From: Caulobacterales bacterium
Lineage (GTDB): Bacteria; Pseudomonadota; Alphaproteobacteria; Caulobacterales; Caulobacteraceae
Length of the DNA: 5,665 nucleotides
Direction of reading: 5' to 3'
NCBI GenBank assembly: GCA_947480815.1
Contig: CANKEA010000094.1
Location: 1-5,665, forward strand
The notes under the pieces: generated by a model
Database searches by the model: none
Seen by the model: only the letters and a program-made list of their open reading frames with translations
What the model was told of the DNA's origin: nothing
In this document: one piece after another, positions 5,499 through 5,665 of the stretch
Numbering within the stretch: position 1 is the first letter of the stretch
Layout of the letters: the number at the start of each line of letters is the position of its first letter
Program-made: the position numbers and the translations under genes

Positions 5499-5665
5499 GT
5501 GAGAACAACTTTAGCGGCTATGCTGGTATTATGTTCCGCGGTCGCCGCCCAGGCGCAAGAACGCCTGCCGCCGGTTCCCGCCGCATCCTACGACGCCGCG
5601 CAGCAACAGGCCGCCAAGGACTTTGAAGCCGCGCGACACGTACCGCCCTCTGGCCCATTTCTGAT
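5499..5665 (+). CDS. Start of an exported carboxymuconolactone decarboxylase-like protein (partial)
   Basis: The first 55 codons are present and the rest lies beyond the right edge. GTG at 5499 is chosen because GGGGGAG lies six bases upstream and the frame opens at once into a Sec signal peptide, MRTTLAAMLVLCSAVAAQAQ, with probable cleavage around residue 20. The mature start, ERLPPVPAASYDAAQQQAAKD, then about 17 residues on PSGPF, resembles exported proteins of the carboxymuconolactone decarboxylase (AhpD-like) family. From memory, these begin RxPPxP, then a Q-K/A-A helix, then GPF just before the first core helix. The catalytic Cys-x-x-Cys or His region, if any, is not in the window, so activity cannot be judged. 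Confidence 0.5.
   Translation, partial: MRTTLAAMLVLCSAVAAQAQERLPPVPAASYDAAQQQAAKDFEAARHVPPSGPFL

Noticed and set aside
1..5665. CRISPR array or other regular tandem repeat
   Set aside because: No regularly spaced direct repeats of suitable length are visible anywhere in the window.

Overview
The window is GC-rich bacterial chromosome, most likely from a proteobacterium. The evidence is purine-rich Shine-Dalgarno sites, Sec signal peptides, a tRNA-like gene that encodes its own 3' CCA, and proteins closest in style to alpha- or gammaproteobacterial families. I cannot place it more precisely; Alphaproteobacteria is a weak guess from the Arg-type tRNA body.

Layout: (1) positions 1-1889, minus strand, hold a large exported protein cut by the window edge. 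Its C-terminal half looks like a PHP-type metallohydrolase (HxH, E, GGH and HPR motifs). (2) Positions 1890-2244 are non-coding and contain a tRNA-shaped element of 77 nt with an Arg-type body but a CCA (Trp) anticodon and broken stems, so probably a decayed tRNA. Several GGCACC/GGTGCC repeats able to form hairpins lie around it. (3) Positions 2245-2943, plus strand, encode an isochorismatase-family cysteine hydrolase with a complete Asp-Lys-Cys set. (4) Positions 2944-3153 start, directly after the hydrolase stop codon, with what looks like the left end of an IS3-type insertion sequence (terminal TG, ribosome binding site, first 15 codons of OrfA). A very AT-rich patch follows. (5) Positions 3154-4227, minus strand, encode selenophosphate synthase (selD). 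(6) Positions 4317-5381, plus strand, encode tRNA 2-selenouridine synthase (mnmH/selU), divergent from selD across 89 bases. (7) From 5499 to the end, plus strand, a new exported protein begins that resembles carboxymuconolactone decarboxylase-family proteins.

The one clear functional module is selenium use. SelD makes selenophosphate from selenide and ATP, and MnmH uses it to replace sulfur with selenium in the wobble 2-thiouridine of tRNAs for Lys, Glu and Gln. No selA, selB or tRNA-Sec is visible, so within this window selenium is directed to tRNA modification. The most unusual detail is the mnmH leader. It holds two overlapping short reading frames whose few codons include CAA, GAA and AAA, the codons read by the tRNAs that MnmH modifies. 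One of these frames is in phase with mnmH and separated from it only by a UGA. This may be coincidence but is testable. The remaining genes (exported PHP-like protein, cysteine hydrolase, exported CMD-like protein) look like accessory catabolic genes and show no direct link to selenium.
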